Shown here: positions 24,515 through 32,901 of the stretch, piece after piece
Position numbering within the stretch: the first letter of the stretch is position 1
How the letters are laid out: each line of letters begins with the position of its first letter
Assembly (NCBI GenBank): GCA_023411375.1
Contig: JAEYOW010000032.1
Coordinates: forward strand, 1-48,788
Reading direction: 5' to 3'
Origin: Bacillota bacterium
Lineage (GTDB): Bacteria > Bacillota > Clostridia > Christensenellales > Aristaeellaceae
Length of the DNA: 48,788 nucleotides
Notes under the pieces: model-generated
The model's input: only the letters and a program-made list of their open reading frames with translations
What the model was told of the DNA's origin: nothing
Databases searched by the model: none
Translations under genes and position numbers: made by a program

Positions 24515-25564
24515 TTATTGATTCTTAAACGCGGTATAGATTTCCTGAAAGATGGTTTCGGTCGCGCCGATCTCCTCGATGAACTCGGCGCTGTCGAGCA
24601 GCTCGCCGGGCACGTTAACCACGGGATTTTCAAGAAACTGAGCGCTTAGGTAGCCGGCAGCGGCCTTGTTGACGCACATGTACATCTGGTACTCGGCGTT
24701 GTGCGCCGCCACCTCGGGACGCATGAGATAGTCAAGCATCAGGTGGGCGTTGCCCGGATGCGCCGCGCCTTCGGGAATCACAAAGCCGTCGATGCCGTAG
24801 CCAAGCCCCTCCTTGGGGTAGACGACGGTCAGCGGCTGAAGCCCGGCGGCCTCGCGGTCGTTCTGCGCCATGCACACAAAGGGGGTGAACATGAAACCGA
24901 TGGGCGCCTCGCCGCTTACCACCGCGGTATAGGATTCCATATCGCCAAAGGTGCGGATGTTGCGATAAAGGGGCATCAGCTTCTCCTTCATTTCGGCCAA
25001 TACTGCGGGATCTGTCTCGTTAAAGCTTTTGCCCATGGTTTTGAGCGTGATGCCGCCGACAATGCGCGCGTTGTCGATCATGGCGACGCTGTCGGAAAGC
25101 GCCTCGTTCCACAAATCCTCGTAGCCGGTGATCTCAAAGGGCACCTTTTCGGGATCGTATACGATGAGCGGGCAGCCCGCCACATAGGGGACGACATACT
25201 CGCTGTCCGGGTCGAACTTCTGGTTTAAGAACTGCTCGTCAAGGTTTGCGTAGTTGGATAGCTTGGCTTTATCCAGCTTTTGAATCAAACCCTGCTTGCG
25301 CAGAATATCCAGAGAATAATCGCTTGTGAGGATCAGGTCGTAATCCGAGCCGCCGCCTTCGGAAACCTTCAAAAGCATGCTGTCGATGGAGTCCATGGGG
25401 GACCAGACGACCCTAACGCCCGTTTCTTCCTCAAAAGCGGCAAGCGTGTCGTCGTCGATATAGCCAACCCAGCTTAGAATATTGAGCACCTTTTCCTCCT
25501 CGGCAAGGCTGAAGGCAGGCAGGGCCAGCAACAGGCACATCAGAAGGGCAATCAGTTTTTTCAT
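24515..25564 (-). CDS. potD: Spermidine/putrescine-binding protein
   Basis: The extracytoplasmic binding subunit of a polyamine ABC importer, 349 residues. The signal peptide MKKLIALLMCLLLALPAFSLA ends before EEEKVLNILSWVGYIDDDTLAAFEEETG, the typical mature start of PotD-like proteins. There is no lipobox cysteine at the cleavage site, as in the other binding proteins here. The acidic and aromatic pocket residues (SWVGY near the start, SDYS, YVVPY) suit a polyamine. It follows potC by 87 bases. Confidence 0.92.
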   Translation of the reverse strand: MKKLIALLMCLLLALPAFSLAEEEKVLNILSWVGYIDDDTLAAFEEETGVRVVWSPMDSIDSMLLKVSEGGGSDYDLILTSDYSLDILRKQGLIQKLDKAKLSNYANLDEQFLNQKFDPDSEYVVPYVAGCPLIVYDPEKVPFEITGYEDLWNEALSDSVAMIDNARIVGGITLKTMGKSFNETDPAVLAEMKEKLMPLYRNIRTFGDMESYTAVVSGEAPIGFMFTPFVCMAQNDREAAGLQPLTVVYPKEGLGYGIDGFVIPEGAAHPGNAHLMLDYLMRPEVAAHNAEYQMYMCVNKAAAGYLSAQFLENPVVNVPGELLDSAEFIEEIGATETIFQEIYTAFKNQ

Positions 25565-25651
25565 GGTGAAATTCTCCTTTCCATGGTGGGGTTCCTTTGG
25601 ATATGGCTGGGGTTTTATGTCGATCGCGGCGATTTTTCGCCGCGAGGACTT

Positions 25652-26488
25652 TTAGTGACGCGCGGCGGCGAGCCGTTTCATCCGGGCTGCGCGCATGGAT
25701 GAAACGTAGCGGCTGACCGCGACGGCGATGAATACCGCGCCGATCATCAGCGTACACAGGGCGTTTACCTGCGGGGATACGCCGACCTTCACGCTGGAGT
25801 AGATCTTGATAGGCAGCGTTCCCTCGCCCGCGCCATATACGAAGAAGCTGATGACAAAATCATCCAGAGACATGGCAAGCGCCAGAAACGCGCCGCTGAT
25901 AATCGCGGGACGGCACAGGGGCAGCGTGATATCCCACACCACGCGCGCGGGGTTGGCGCCCAGGTCGCGCGCCGCATCAAACAGCGCGGTATCCATGCCC
26001 ACGAGACGGCTCTTGACGGTTAGAAAGATGTAGGGAATGCAGAACGTCGTATGCGCTAGGATGAGGCGCAAATCATTGCCACGCAAGCCCATGGCGTTAA
26101 AGATGACCATGAAGGCCAAGCCCAGGATGATTTCCGGAATCATGATGGGAAGCGATACCAGCGATTCCATCACGCCGTCCCAACGGGCGGGCTTCTTTTT
26201 TTCCATCAGGGTGCGCTGCGCCATTCCGATCGCACCCAGCGTGCCCACCACGCAGGAAATCAGCACCGACCAAAGCGCCACGCGCACGCTTAGCCCCAGC
26301 GCCTCGGCATAACCGCCCCGGCCGGAAAACAGGCTCTGATACCATTTGGTGGACCAACCTGTAAACTCGATAGGGATTCGGGCGGAGTTTTCGTTAAACG
26401 AATAGACCACCACGACGATGATGGGCAGGTACATGACCAGCAGCACGATGGAGATGAACAGAAGGGAACCGAACGAACGTTTTTTCAT
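25652..26488 (-). CDS. potC: Polyamine ABC transporter permease
   Basis: Inner-membrane subunit, 278 residues, about six helices, with the EAA-type loop FDAARDLGANPARVVWDITLPLCRPAI. It begins with a conserved single helix (LLFISIVLLVMYLPIIVVVVYSFNENS). It starts 13 bases after potB ends and pairs with PotB to form the channel. Confidence 0.92.
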   Translation of the reverse strand: MKKRSFGSLLFISIVLLVMYLPIIVVVVYSFNENSARIPIEFTGWSTKWYQSLFSGRGGYAEALGLSVRVALWSVLISCVVGTLGAIGMAQRTLMEKKKPARWDGVMESLVSLPIMIPEIILGLAFMVIFNAMGLRGNDLRLILAHTTFCIPYIFLTVKSRLVGMDTALFDAARDLGANPARVVWDITLPLCRPAIISGAFLALAMSLDDFVISFFVYGAGEGTLPIKIYSSVKVGVSPQVNALCTLMIGAVFIAVAVSRYVSSMRAARMKRLAAARH

Positions 26489-26501
26489 ATGCCCAGCCCT
26501 C

Positions 26502-27362
26502 CTAAAACATGCTCATGTCGCCGGAACCGCCAAGCTTGCGGTACACCGCGATCACAGCGCCGGTAACCGACAGCAGCAGCACGCTCAGCGCCGCCGCGAG
26601 CGGCAGGTCGCGGCTGTTAATCAGCCGCTGAATCAGCCCGCCGGCGAGAACGCTTTTGCTGCCGCCCAAAAGGTCGCTCAGAAAAAACAGCCCCATCGAC
26701 GGGATGAATACCAGCACGCACCCGGCCATGAGGCCGGAAAGCGTAAGCGGCACGGTAACGGTGAAAAAGGCATGCAGCGGGCTTGCGCCCAGGTCACGCG
26801 CAGCCTCCACCACTGAAAAATCCAGCTTGTCAACGGTAGTGAAAGTCGGCAAAATCATGAAGGGAATCAGCGCGTACACCATGCCCAGCAGCACCGCCCC
26901 ATCGGTGTAAAGCAGCTTGAGCGGTTCATTAATCAGGCCAAGGGACAAAAGCGCGGTATTGATTGGGCCATTGGCCAGAAGCAGAATCCGCCAGCCATAG
27001 ATGCGGATGAGCGCGTTGGTCCAGAAGGGGACGATGATCAGCAGCATGACGATAGACCGCGCCACGGGATTGAGCCGCGCCATCAGGTAGCCGAAGGGGT
27101 AGCCGATCACAATACAGATGACGGTGGTAAGCGCCGCGAGCTTCAGGCTGCCCGCCATCACGCGCAGGTATTGCGGGTCCGCCAGCCGCGCATAATTTTG
27201 AAGCGTCAGCTCATTCGTCACGCCAATAACCTCGCCGCGCGAAAGGAAGCTAAGGCCGATTACATATAAGAGCGCCACAAATACGAATACGATTGACCAC
27301 AGGTACATCGGCAGCTTCAGCCAGCGGGAAAAACGCAGGTCGCGCTTGCGGCTATCCATCAA
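26502..27362 (-). CDS. potB: Polyamine ABC transporter permease
   Basis: Inner-membrane subunit, 286 residues, with about six helices and the EAA loop VVEAARDLGASPLHAFFTVTVPL. FWTNALIRIYGWRILLLANGPIN is typical of PotB. Its start overlaps the potA stop by 4 bases, so the two are translationally coupled. Two adjacent ATG codons compete as start. Confidence 0.92.
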   Translation of the reverse strand: MMDSRKRDLRFSRWLKLPMYLWSIVFVFVALLYVIGLSFLSRGEVIGVTNELTLQNYARLADPQYLRVMAGSLKLAALTTVICIVIGYPFGYLMARLNPVARSIVMLLIIVPFWTNALIRIYGWRILLLANGPINTALLSLGLINEPLKLLYTDGAVLLGMVYALIPFMILPTFTTVDKLDFSVVEAARDLGASPLHAFFTVTVPLTLSGLMAGCVLVFIPSMGLFFLSDLLGGSKSVLAGGLIQRLINSRDLPLAAALSVLLLSVTGAVIAVYRKLGGSGDMSMF

Positions 27363-28477
27363 CTGACACCTTCTTCAACGTCAAGGTCTATGGCATCGTC
27401 CGGCACCAGGGGCGCATGCCGCTTGCTCCAGCCCACGTAGACCTCGCTGCCCACGGCAAAGCTGTCCAACTCCGCCGCCTGAGTGACGGCGTTTAGGGTG
27501 AGGCGGCCGGAGAGCGCGATGTGGGTGTGCTGCATGCCGCCAGAATATTCCTTGCTCTGGATAACGCCGCGCAAATCCATGCCATGCTGGGGTGTGGAAC
27601 CATACCGCACGCGTTGCGGACGGAGGCAGAGGGCCGCGGCGTCCCCTACGGACGGGGTATACGAATCGCCTCCTAGCGCCGGAAGCTCCACGCCGTTTAC
27701 CGTAAGCATCAGCTCGCCGCTTTGCGAGGCGGACGATACCGTGCCGCGCAGCAGGTTGCTCTGGCCGATGAAGCCCGCGGCAAACAGCGTACGGGGATGC
27801 TCGTAAACGTCCTCGGGCGTGCCGATCTGCTCCACCCGCCCGGCCCGCATGATGACGATGCGGGAGGACATGTTGAGCGCCTCCTCCTGATCGTGGGTGA
27901 TGTAAATAAACGTAATGCCCAGCTGCTGCTGAAGGCGTTTGAGCTCGTGCTGCATTTCCTGGCGCAGCTTCAAATCCAGCGCGCCAAGCGGCTCGTCGAG
28001 CAGAAGCACCTTGGGCTGGAGCACCACGGCGCGCGCGATGGCGACGCGCTGGCGCTGCCCGCCCGAAAGCTGAGAGGGCATGCGCTTTTCATACCCGGAC
28101 AGCCGCACCAGCGAAAGCGCGGCCATGACCCGTTCCTTCTGCTCCTGCTTGCTTACGCGAAGCACCCTTAGTCCATAGGCGATGTTTTGAAATACATTCA
28201 TATGGGGAAAAAGCGCGTAGTTTTGAAAAACGGTGTTGACATGCCGCTTTTCGGGCGGCAGGCCGGTTACGTCCGCGCCCTCAAGGTACACGCGCCCGGC
28301 GGTGGGGCGCTCCAGTCCAGCGATGATGCGTAGCGTGGTCGTCTTGCCGCAGCCCGACGGGCCCAGCAGCGTTAAAAACTCACCCGGGTAAATGTCCAGG
28401 CTGAGGTCGTGCAGCACCGGACCCTCGCCGTAATCCTTACTCAGTCCGTCGAGATTAAGAATCGGTTCTTCACTCAT
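27359..28477 (-). CDS. potA: Polyamine ABC transporter ATPase
   Basis: The 372-residue ATPase drives polyamine import. It shows Walker A GPSGCGKTT, signature LSGGQRQRVA, Walker B LLLDEPLGAL and the switch His in THDQEEA, followed by a C-terminal TOBE regulatory domain. ATG 28477 follows AAAAAGGAG by 6 bases and overlaps the arsR stop codon by 8 bases, so ArsR and PotA are translated in a coupled way. Confidence 0.95.
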   Translation of the reverse strand: MSEEPILNLDGLSKDYGEGPVLHDLSLDIYPGEFLTLLGPSGCGKTTTLRIIAGLERPTAGRVYLEGADVTGLPPEKRHVNTVFQNYALFPHMNVFQNIAYGLRVLRVSKQEQKERVMAALSLVRLSGYEKRMPSQLSGGQRQRVAIARAVVLQPKVLLLDEPLGALDLKLRQEMQHELKRLQQQLGITFIYITHDQEEALNMSSRIVIMRAGRVEQIGTPEDVYEHPRTLFAAGFIGQSNLLRGTVSSASQSGELMLTVNGVELPALGGDSYTPSVGDAAALCLRPQRVRYGSTPQHGMDLRGVIQSKEYSGGMQHTHIALSGRLTLNAVTQAAELDSFAVGSEVYVGWSKRHAPLVPDDAIDLDVEEGVS

Positions 28478-28772
28478 TGGTTTCTCCTTTTTGCCGTGCG
28501 GCGGCACACAAAACATCCAGCAACGCGCGCACGCGCGGCCATATTTCCTCGTTGGCGGAATAAATGACCGTACAGCCCTCGCGGCGCGAGCGGACCAGCG
28601 ACGCGTCCACCAGCAGCTTCATATGGTAGCTGATTGTCGGCTGCGTACACTGAAAGGCCCGGTTGATCTCGCAGCCGTTCATCTCCGTGTGGGAGAGCAT
28701 GCTTAAAATGCTCAGCCGCGTTTCGTCGCACAGCACCTTCAGGATGGGGATGGAAGCCTTGAAACAGTCCAT
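28470..28772 (-). CDS. ArsR family repressor heading the pot operon
   Basis: A 100-residue winged-helix repressor (LKVLCDETRLSILSMLSHTEMNGCEINRAFQCTQPTISYHMKLLVDASLVRSRREG). The recognition-helix region carries two Cys (NGCEINRAFQC), where classical ArsR has its metal-binding ELCVC motif, but spaced differently. A thiol, metal or other small-ligand sensor is possible. ATG 28772 follows AAGGAGG by 5 bases. It is the first gene of arsR-potA-potB-potC-potD-nagA, and the palindrome at 28792-28811 suggests it represses itself and the operon. Confidence 0.88.
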   Translation of the reverse strand: MDCFKASIPILKVLCDETRLSILSMLSHTEMNGCEINRAFQCTQPTISYHMKLLVDASLVRSRREGCTVIYSANEEIWPRVRALLDVLCAAARQKGETNE

Positions 28773-28791
28773 GGAATCCTCCTTGCACAAA

Positions 28792-28811
28792 ATATAGAAA
28801 ATCATCTATAT
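28792..28811. promoter_or_regulatory. Palindromic ArsR-type operator
   Basis: ATATAG and CTATAT form perfect 6-base arms spaced by 8 bases, just downstream of the expected transcription start. A second smaller palindrome (TATCGATA) overlaps its right edge. The size and A/T-rich arms match operators of ArsR family repressors. Confidence 0.6.
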
Positions 28812-28820
28812 CGATAGTAT

Positions 28821-28848
28821 TTTATATCAAGACATAGAGAATTGTCAA
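28821..28848 (-). promoter_or_regulatory. Promoter of the arsR-pot-nagA operon
   Basis: On the minus strand TTGACA (28843-28848) and TATAAA (28821-28826) are 16 bases apart. The transcript would begin about 10 bases downstream, at the edge of the operator. Confidence 0.65.
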
Positions 28849-28933
28849 TATGGTAGCGCACATTTTCATGACCATCCCCATCTAAATCACGGACAGGACT
28901 TGAAAACGTCTTTCATCATATACCCTGAAATGG

Positions 28934-28962
28934 ATGACAGGAAACGGGAAAAGTGTTATAAT
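28934..28962 (+). promoter_or_regulatory. Promoter of the traX-like gene
   Basis: ATGACA (28934-28939) and a perfect TATAAT (28957-28962) are separated by 17 bases, with TG at 28954-28955 giving an extended -10. It lies 36 bases before the start codon. Confidence 0.7.
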
Positions 28963-28997
28963 AGCCACACCTTTGCCACAGCAAGGAGGAAACGCGA

Positions 28998-29786
28998 ATG
29001 CCGGGCACGATAGCCGCAAGGAAGGAAACCCTTGCCGGCAACATGGATACATCCTTCCTGAAGGCGCTTGCCCTCATACTGATGCTGATTGACCACATGG
29101 GCGTGGTGCTGTTTGGCAACCTGGCGGAAATGCGGGTAATCGGCCGTATGGCGTTTCCGCTGTACGCATGGTGCCTGGTGGTAGGCAGTGTTAAGACGCA
29201 TAACCCCTGGAAATACGGCCTGCGGCTGCTGGGGCTGGCGCTGATCTCCCAGCCCTTGTATATGATGGCCCTCAACCATACATGGACGGATTTTAGCATC
29301 CTGTTTTCTCTGCTGATTGGGCTGATCGCTATTCAGGGCATTCGCGCTCATACCTTTGGCAGTGAAATCTGGGTGCCGGCGCTGTGCTACCTGCTGCTGG
29401 GCTATATCAAGGTGGACTATGGCTGGCGTGGGCTTACATTTATGCTGGTGCTCTATGGCGCGCGTCAGACGCGCGGCGGGCTGATCGCGGCGTATCTGGC
29501 ATATGCGCTTTTTTGGGGCGCTTCCAGCTCGCCGGTAACCAGCCTTTTTGGATATGAGCTCAGCTTCCTTTCCTGGCCGGGCATCGGCGCGGTTTTATCG
29601 GCCTTCTTCCGCACTCAGGGCATGGTATGGCTTTCGCTGCCGCTGGTGGCCTTCAACACAAATACCGGGCTTAAAATGCCAAAGTGGTTGGGGTATGGGC
29701 TGTATCCCATCCACCTGGCGCTGTTGATCATCCTTAGGCTGCTCTTTGCGGGCGCGACGCTTGGCGGGCTTGTACAGGGATTTTAA
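28998..29786 (+). CDS. TraX family membrane protein
   Basis: A 262-residue membrane protein with about eight helices. The N-terminal LKALALILMLIDHMGVVLF, then MRVIGRMAFPLYAWCLVVG and the later WRGLTFMLVLYGARQTRGG fit the TraX family, which includes the F-pilin acetylase but is widespread in chromosomal Firmicutes genes as probable acyltransferases. AAGGAGG lies 8 bases before ATG 28998. No conjugation genes are near, so a pilin-related role is unlikely. Confidence 0.85.
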   Translation: MPGTIAARKETLAGNMDTSFLKALALILMLIDHMGVVLFGNLAEMRVIGRMAFPLYAWCLVVGSVKTHNPWKYGLRLLGLALISQPLYMMALNHTWTDFSILFSLLIGLIAIQGIRAHTFGSEIWVPALCYLLLGYIKVDYGWRGLTFMLVLYGARQTRGGLIAAYLAYALFWGASSSPVTSLFGYELSFLSWPGIGAVLSAFFRTQGMVWLSLPLVAFNTNTGLKMPKWLGYGLYPIHLALLIILRLLFAGATLGGLVQGF

Positions 29787-29821
29787 GGACGGATTATCAA
29801 CCTATAACGGGAGGAATATAA

Positions 29822-30712
29822 GTGGTCAAGTATAAGATTTATGTGGACGCCGCGGCGGACATCCCAAAGGAGGAGCAGGAGCGCTACCGCATTGGCGTGC
29901 TGCCCATTCCTGTCGCAATGGGGGAAAAGACGTATCAGAGCGGAACAGAGCTTTCCAATGAAGAATTTTACAAGCTGATGGAGGAGTACGGCGGCATTCC
30001 GGTAACGTCGCAGATAACGCCCTACGTGTTTGAGGAACTGTTTAAGCACGAAATGGCGGCGGGAACACAGCAGCTGATTCTGATCCTGATCAACGCGAAG
30101 GGTTCTGCGACTTACGCCAACGCCGTCGCGACGCGCGACCGTTTTTTTGAGGAGAATCCCGAAGCTGCCCAGAAGCTTTCCATCCACCTGTTCGACGGAG
30201 CCAGCTACTCGGGCGGCTACGGTTATGCGGCTATCCTTGCCGCGCAGAAGCTGGAGCTTGGCATGAGCGTGGAAGACGTATTGCCCATCATCGACGAGCA
30301 ACTCAAAAAGCAGCGCATTTACTTTGGCTTGTATACGCTTACCTACGCGGGCAAGTCCGGCAGGATTCCAAGCGCCGCTGTTTTTGTGGGCGAGGCACTG
30401 GGGATCAAGCCCATTATGAAAATAAAGGATCACGAGATTACCACCGCGGGCAAGGCGCGCGGGGAGAAAAAGCTCATCAAGGAAATCTGCAAGATGGTTC
30501 AGGCGGACATTGAGCCCAGTACCCCCTATAGCCTGGTATATGGCAGCGACGGGGCCGCCAGAGACGAGCTGCGCGAGGAAATGACCAAGAAGCTTGGTTA
30601 TCCGCCCATTTACCAGTTTCAGGTCGGCGCGGCGGTCGCCATTAACGCGGGTCCGCGCGTTGTGGGAGCGATTTTTGAGGCGCGCAAGAAGAAGCGGGAG
30701 AAGAACGCGTAG
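29822..30712 (+). CDS. DegV family fatty acid-binding protein
   Basis: A 296-residue DegV-type protein; members bind fatty acids and some deliver them to fatty acid kinase. It shows YVDAAADIPKEE (first strand and Asp-rich loop), TSQITPYVFEELF (DegV Ser/Thr loop), FDGASYSGGYGY and SYAGKSGRIPSAAVFVG-like C-terminal motif. GTG 29822 follows GGGAGGAA by 6 bases. It lies 35 bases after the traX-like gene, probably in the same transcript. Confidence 0.93.
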   Translation: MVKYKIYVDAAADIPKEEQERYRIGVLPIPVAMGEKTYQSGTELSNEEFYKLMEEYGGIPVTSQITPYVFEELFKHEMAAGTQQLILILINAKGSATYANAVATRDRFFEENPEAAQKLSIHLFDGASYSGGYGYAAILAAQKLELGMSVEDVLPIIDEQLKKQRIYFGLYTLTYAGKSGRIPSAAVFVGEALGIKPIMKIKDHEITTAGKARGEKKLIKEICKMVQADIEPSTPYSLVYGSDGAARDELREEMTKKLGYPPIYQFQVGAAVAINAGPRVVGAIFEARKKKREKNA

Positions 30713-30744
30713 GAAAAGGCGGAAGCGAATCAGCCCTTCCAACG

Positions 30745-30796
30745 TTCAATAACAAAAGGACGCAGCATAAGTCCGCGGCGTCCTTTTGTTATTGAA
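30745..30796. terminator. Bidirectional terminator after the DegV gene
   Basis: Perfect 19-base arms (TTCAATAACAAAAGGACGC at 30745-30763 and its complement at 30778-30796) flank a 14-base loop. The T-rich right side after the GC core ends plus-strand transcripts, and the mirror ends transcripts of the minus-strand regulator gene. Confidence 0.85.
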
Positions 30797-30854
30797 AAGA
30801 TTGTCCAGGATGCATTTGAGAGCGCCGTGAGTGCCACGGCAATTTTGAGCAGCC

Positions 30855-31571
30855 CTATGCGCCCTGTTCGGCGTCGCCCTCGGCCATGCGGTAGCCGACG
30901 CCTACCTCCGTAAAGATATACTTGGGGTTGGTGGGCGTTTTTTCAATCTTTCGGCGGATGTTTGCCATGTTGACGCGGAGGATTTTATTATCCGTCTTTG
31001 AGCAGGGCCCCCACAGCTCCTTCATAATAAAATCATAGGTCAGCACACGTCCCGCGTATTTGCCGAGCAGCGCGACAATGCGGTATTCCCCTTGGGTTAG
31101 CTGCGCATCCACACCGTCCACATACACGCGGTATTTATTATAATCGATCAGCAGGCCTCCGCTTTGAAATTTTCCGGTTTGAACGATCTGACTGTTTTCG
31201 CTCGTCGTGCGGGTATGCCGCAGCGCCATGCGGATTCGGGCCAGCAACTCCGAGGTTCCAAAGGGTTTGGTAATATAATCGTCGGCTCCCAGATCAATGG
31301 CCTCCACCTTATCCAGCTCGTGCGTGCGCGCGGAAACGACGATGATAGGCGTCGCCGTCCATTTGCGCACGGATTTGAGCAGGCTGTTGCCGTCCATATC
31401 GGGCAGGCCCAGATCTAGCAGGATGAGGTCCGGACAGTGGGAGGTGATCATTGACAGGGCTTCCGCACCCGTGACTGCCTCAATAACCTCATATTGGTTG
31501 GCGGTCAGGATTGTCCGAAGAAGCTTGACGATGCTCTTTTCATCCTCAACGATCAGAATTTTGACCGCCAT
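30855..31571 (-). CDS. OmpR-family response regulator, KdpE-like
   Basis: A 238-residue response regulator. The receiver domain has the acidic pair (VEDE), phosphorylation site Asp53 in LLDLGLPDMDG, Ser/Thr in VVSAR and Lys in YITKPFG. The C-terminal winged helix includes LTQGEYRIVALLGKYAGRVLTYDFIMKELWG. Overall sequence is closest to KdpE as I know it. ATG 31571 is preferred to ATG 31577 since GGAAAAGGAG lies 7 bases before it. It overlaps the kinase gene by 26 bases. No kdpFABC is near. Confidence 0.9.
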   Translation of the reverse strand: MAVKILIVEDEKSIVKLLRTILTANQYEVIEAVTGAEALSMITSHCPDLILLDLGLPDMDGNSLLKSVRKWTATPIIVVSARTHELDKVEAIDLGADDYITKPFGTSELLARIRMALRHTRTTSENSQIVQTGKFQSGGLLIDYNKYRVYVDGVDAQLTQGEYRIVALLGKYAGRVLTYDFIMKELWGPCSKTDNKILRVNMANIRRKIEKTPTNPKYIFTEVGVGYRMAEGDAEQGA

Positions 31572-32634
31572 ATTCATTCTCCTTTTCCGGCAGCGTAAAG
31601 GTGAAGCTTGCGCCGCCCTGCTCGTTGTTATGAGCGGTCATCACGCCGCCATGCGCGCTGATAATGCTCTTGCACACGGATAGGCCGATGCCCATATGCT
31701 TTTGCGCGTCGGCGCTCTGATCCGCTTCCCCGTGCGGCACACCGCTGAAGATGCGCGACAGCTTTTCCTTTGGAATGCCGGCGCCGTTATCGGATACGGT
31801 AACCGCGACAAATTGGCCGTCGTGCCTTGCGCACAGGGTAATGCGGGTGGTTTTAACACCGTGATACACGGCGTTTTCCAATAAGTTGAGAACTACCTGC
31901 TCGATCAGCACGGCGTCCATATCCGCCAGCAGAATATCCTCGCACTGGTCCATTTCAACCTGCACCCCGCTGAAGTGCTTTTGAAACTTGATCACAGCCT
32001 CGGCAATCACGTCCTCCACCACCTCCATTTCCATATGAAGGGGGACTGTGTTGCCGCTGATACGCGTAATGGCGAGCAGGTTCTCAATCATACGAAGCAG
32101 CCATTGCGCGTCCGTGTTTGCGTCCGCAATCAGCTCGCGCTGCTTCTCGGGCGGCAGGTCGTTATCCAAAATCGCGCCCGTCGCGCCCACGATGGAGGTA
32201 AGAGGCGTGCGCAAGTCGTGCGAAACAGCCCTGAGCAGATTGGCGCGAAGCTTTTCCTTCTCCGCCTCCAGCCTGAGCCGCTCCTGCTGCTTGATGCGCG
32301 TCGTCAGCACGCTGACGATGAGGGAGACGGTCAGCGTGGTCGCAAAGGTGAGAAGATAGCCGGAAATGGTGAGATTGAATACGAAATAAGGGTAAGTAAA
32401 TAGGTAGTTGACACAGATTACCGCGATGACGGCGGCGAGCAAGCCCCAGATATAGCCGTCCGTAAAGCGCGAAATCAGCAAAACAGCCAACACAAATACC
32501 AGCTGTGCATTTTCGGCACCGTTGAAAAAGCCGCGCAGCAACTGGCAAAGTATGGTAGAGGCCAACAGGACGCCGAAGGTCAGCAGCGCGTTTTTCCATT
32601 GCGCCCTTACTAAATCTGCCATGGAGCGGTCCAC
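31546..32634 (-). CDS. KdpD-like sensor kinase lacking the N-terminal domains
   Basis: A 362-residue histidine kinase. The N-terminus holds the four-helix DUF4118 membrane domain of KdpD (FVLAVLLISRFTDGYIWGLLAAVIAV, then NYLFTYPYFVF). The rest is HisKA with the H-box SHDLRTPLTSIVG near residue 140, N-box LNLLENAVYHGV and G1 DNGAGIPKE. The cytoplasmic KdpD and USP domains found in full KdpD (about 900 residues) are missing. GTG 32634 and ATG 32622 are competing starts. The target may be the divergent hppA promoter rather than a Kdp pump. Confidence 0.88.
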   Translation of the reverse strand: MDRSMADLVRAQWKNALLTFGVLLASTILCQLLRGFFNGAENAQLVFVLAVLLISRFTDGYIWGLLAAVIAVICVNYLFTYPYFVFNLTISGYLLTFATTLTVSLIVSVLTTRIKQQERLRLEAEKEKLRANLLRAVSHDLRTPLTSIVGATGAILDNDLPPEKQRELIADANTDAQWLLRMIENLLAITRISGNTVPLHMEMEVVEDVIAEAVIKFQKHFSGVQVEMDQCEDILLADMDAVLIEQVVLNLLENAVYHGVKTTRITLCARHDGQFVAVTVSDNGAGIPKEKLSRIFSGVPHGEADQSADAQKHMGIGLSVCKSIISAHGGVMTAHNNEQGGASFTFTLPEKENEYGGQNSDR

Positions 32635-32718
32635 GGTCCTTTCATGCGGCGTTCATGGAAATCAATACAAGTACAGTATAACAGAATAGTGGCTTTTTGC
32701 ACAGCGGCAGATGTCACA

Positions 32719-32770
32719 TTAGCAACGCCTTAGCGCTTATGGGCGGAGGGTTAGCGGCTTCTTAGCGGCG
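32719..32770. repeat. Four helically phased TTAGC direct repeats
   Basis: TTAGC occurs at 32719, 32730, 32751 and 32762, in the same orientation, with start-to-start distances of 11, 21 and 11 bases, that is one and two helical turns. Three copies extend to TTAGCG. This is the classic layout of binding sites for OmpR-family response regulators. They lie between the KdpD-like gene and hppA, just upstream of the hppA -35. Confidence 0.6.
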
Positions 32771-32776
32771 AAATGA

Positions 32777-32806
32777 TTGTCAGAACGGCCTTTACAATAT
32801 TACAAT
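32777..32806 (+). promoter_or_regulatory. Putative hppA promoter
   Basis: TTGTCA (32777-32782) and TACAAT (32801-32806) are separated by 18 bases, about 95 bases before the start codon. The phased repeats end 6 bases upstream of the -35, a position suited to activation. Confidence 0.5.
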
Positions 32807-32901
32807 AGGGCATGCAAAAGACGCGGCGGATGCCTGTCGCAGGAGCGTATCCAGGGCAACCGCGCCATGCTTTTATGATAACGTAAAGGTTGGTGTTTAT
32901 T

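Noticed and set aside
23345..24649. Long 434-residue plus-strand frame opposite nagA
   Set aside because: It lies antisense to a well-recognised NagA with clear motifs; GC-rich third positions create the open frame, and its translation is His/Gly/Arg-rich without a family.
28998..29786. Conjugative element suggested by TraX
   Set aside because: TraX-like proteins are common on Firmicutes chromosomes and no relaxase, coupling protein or pilus genes are present.
29783..30742. 319-residue minus-strand frame opposite the DegV gene
   Set aside because: DegV motifs on the plus strand are clear; the minus frame is an artefact of codon bias.
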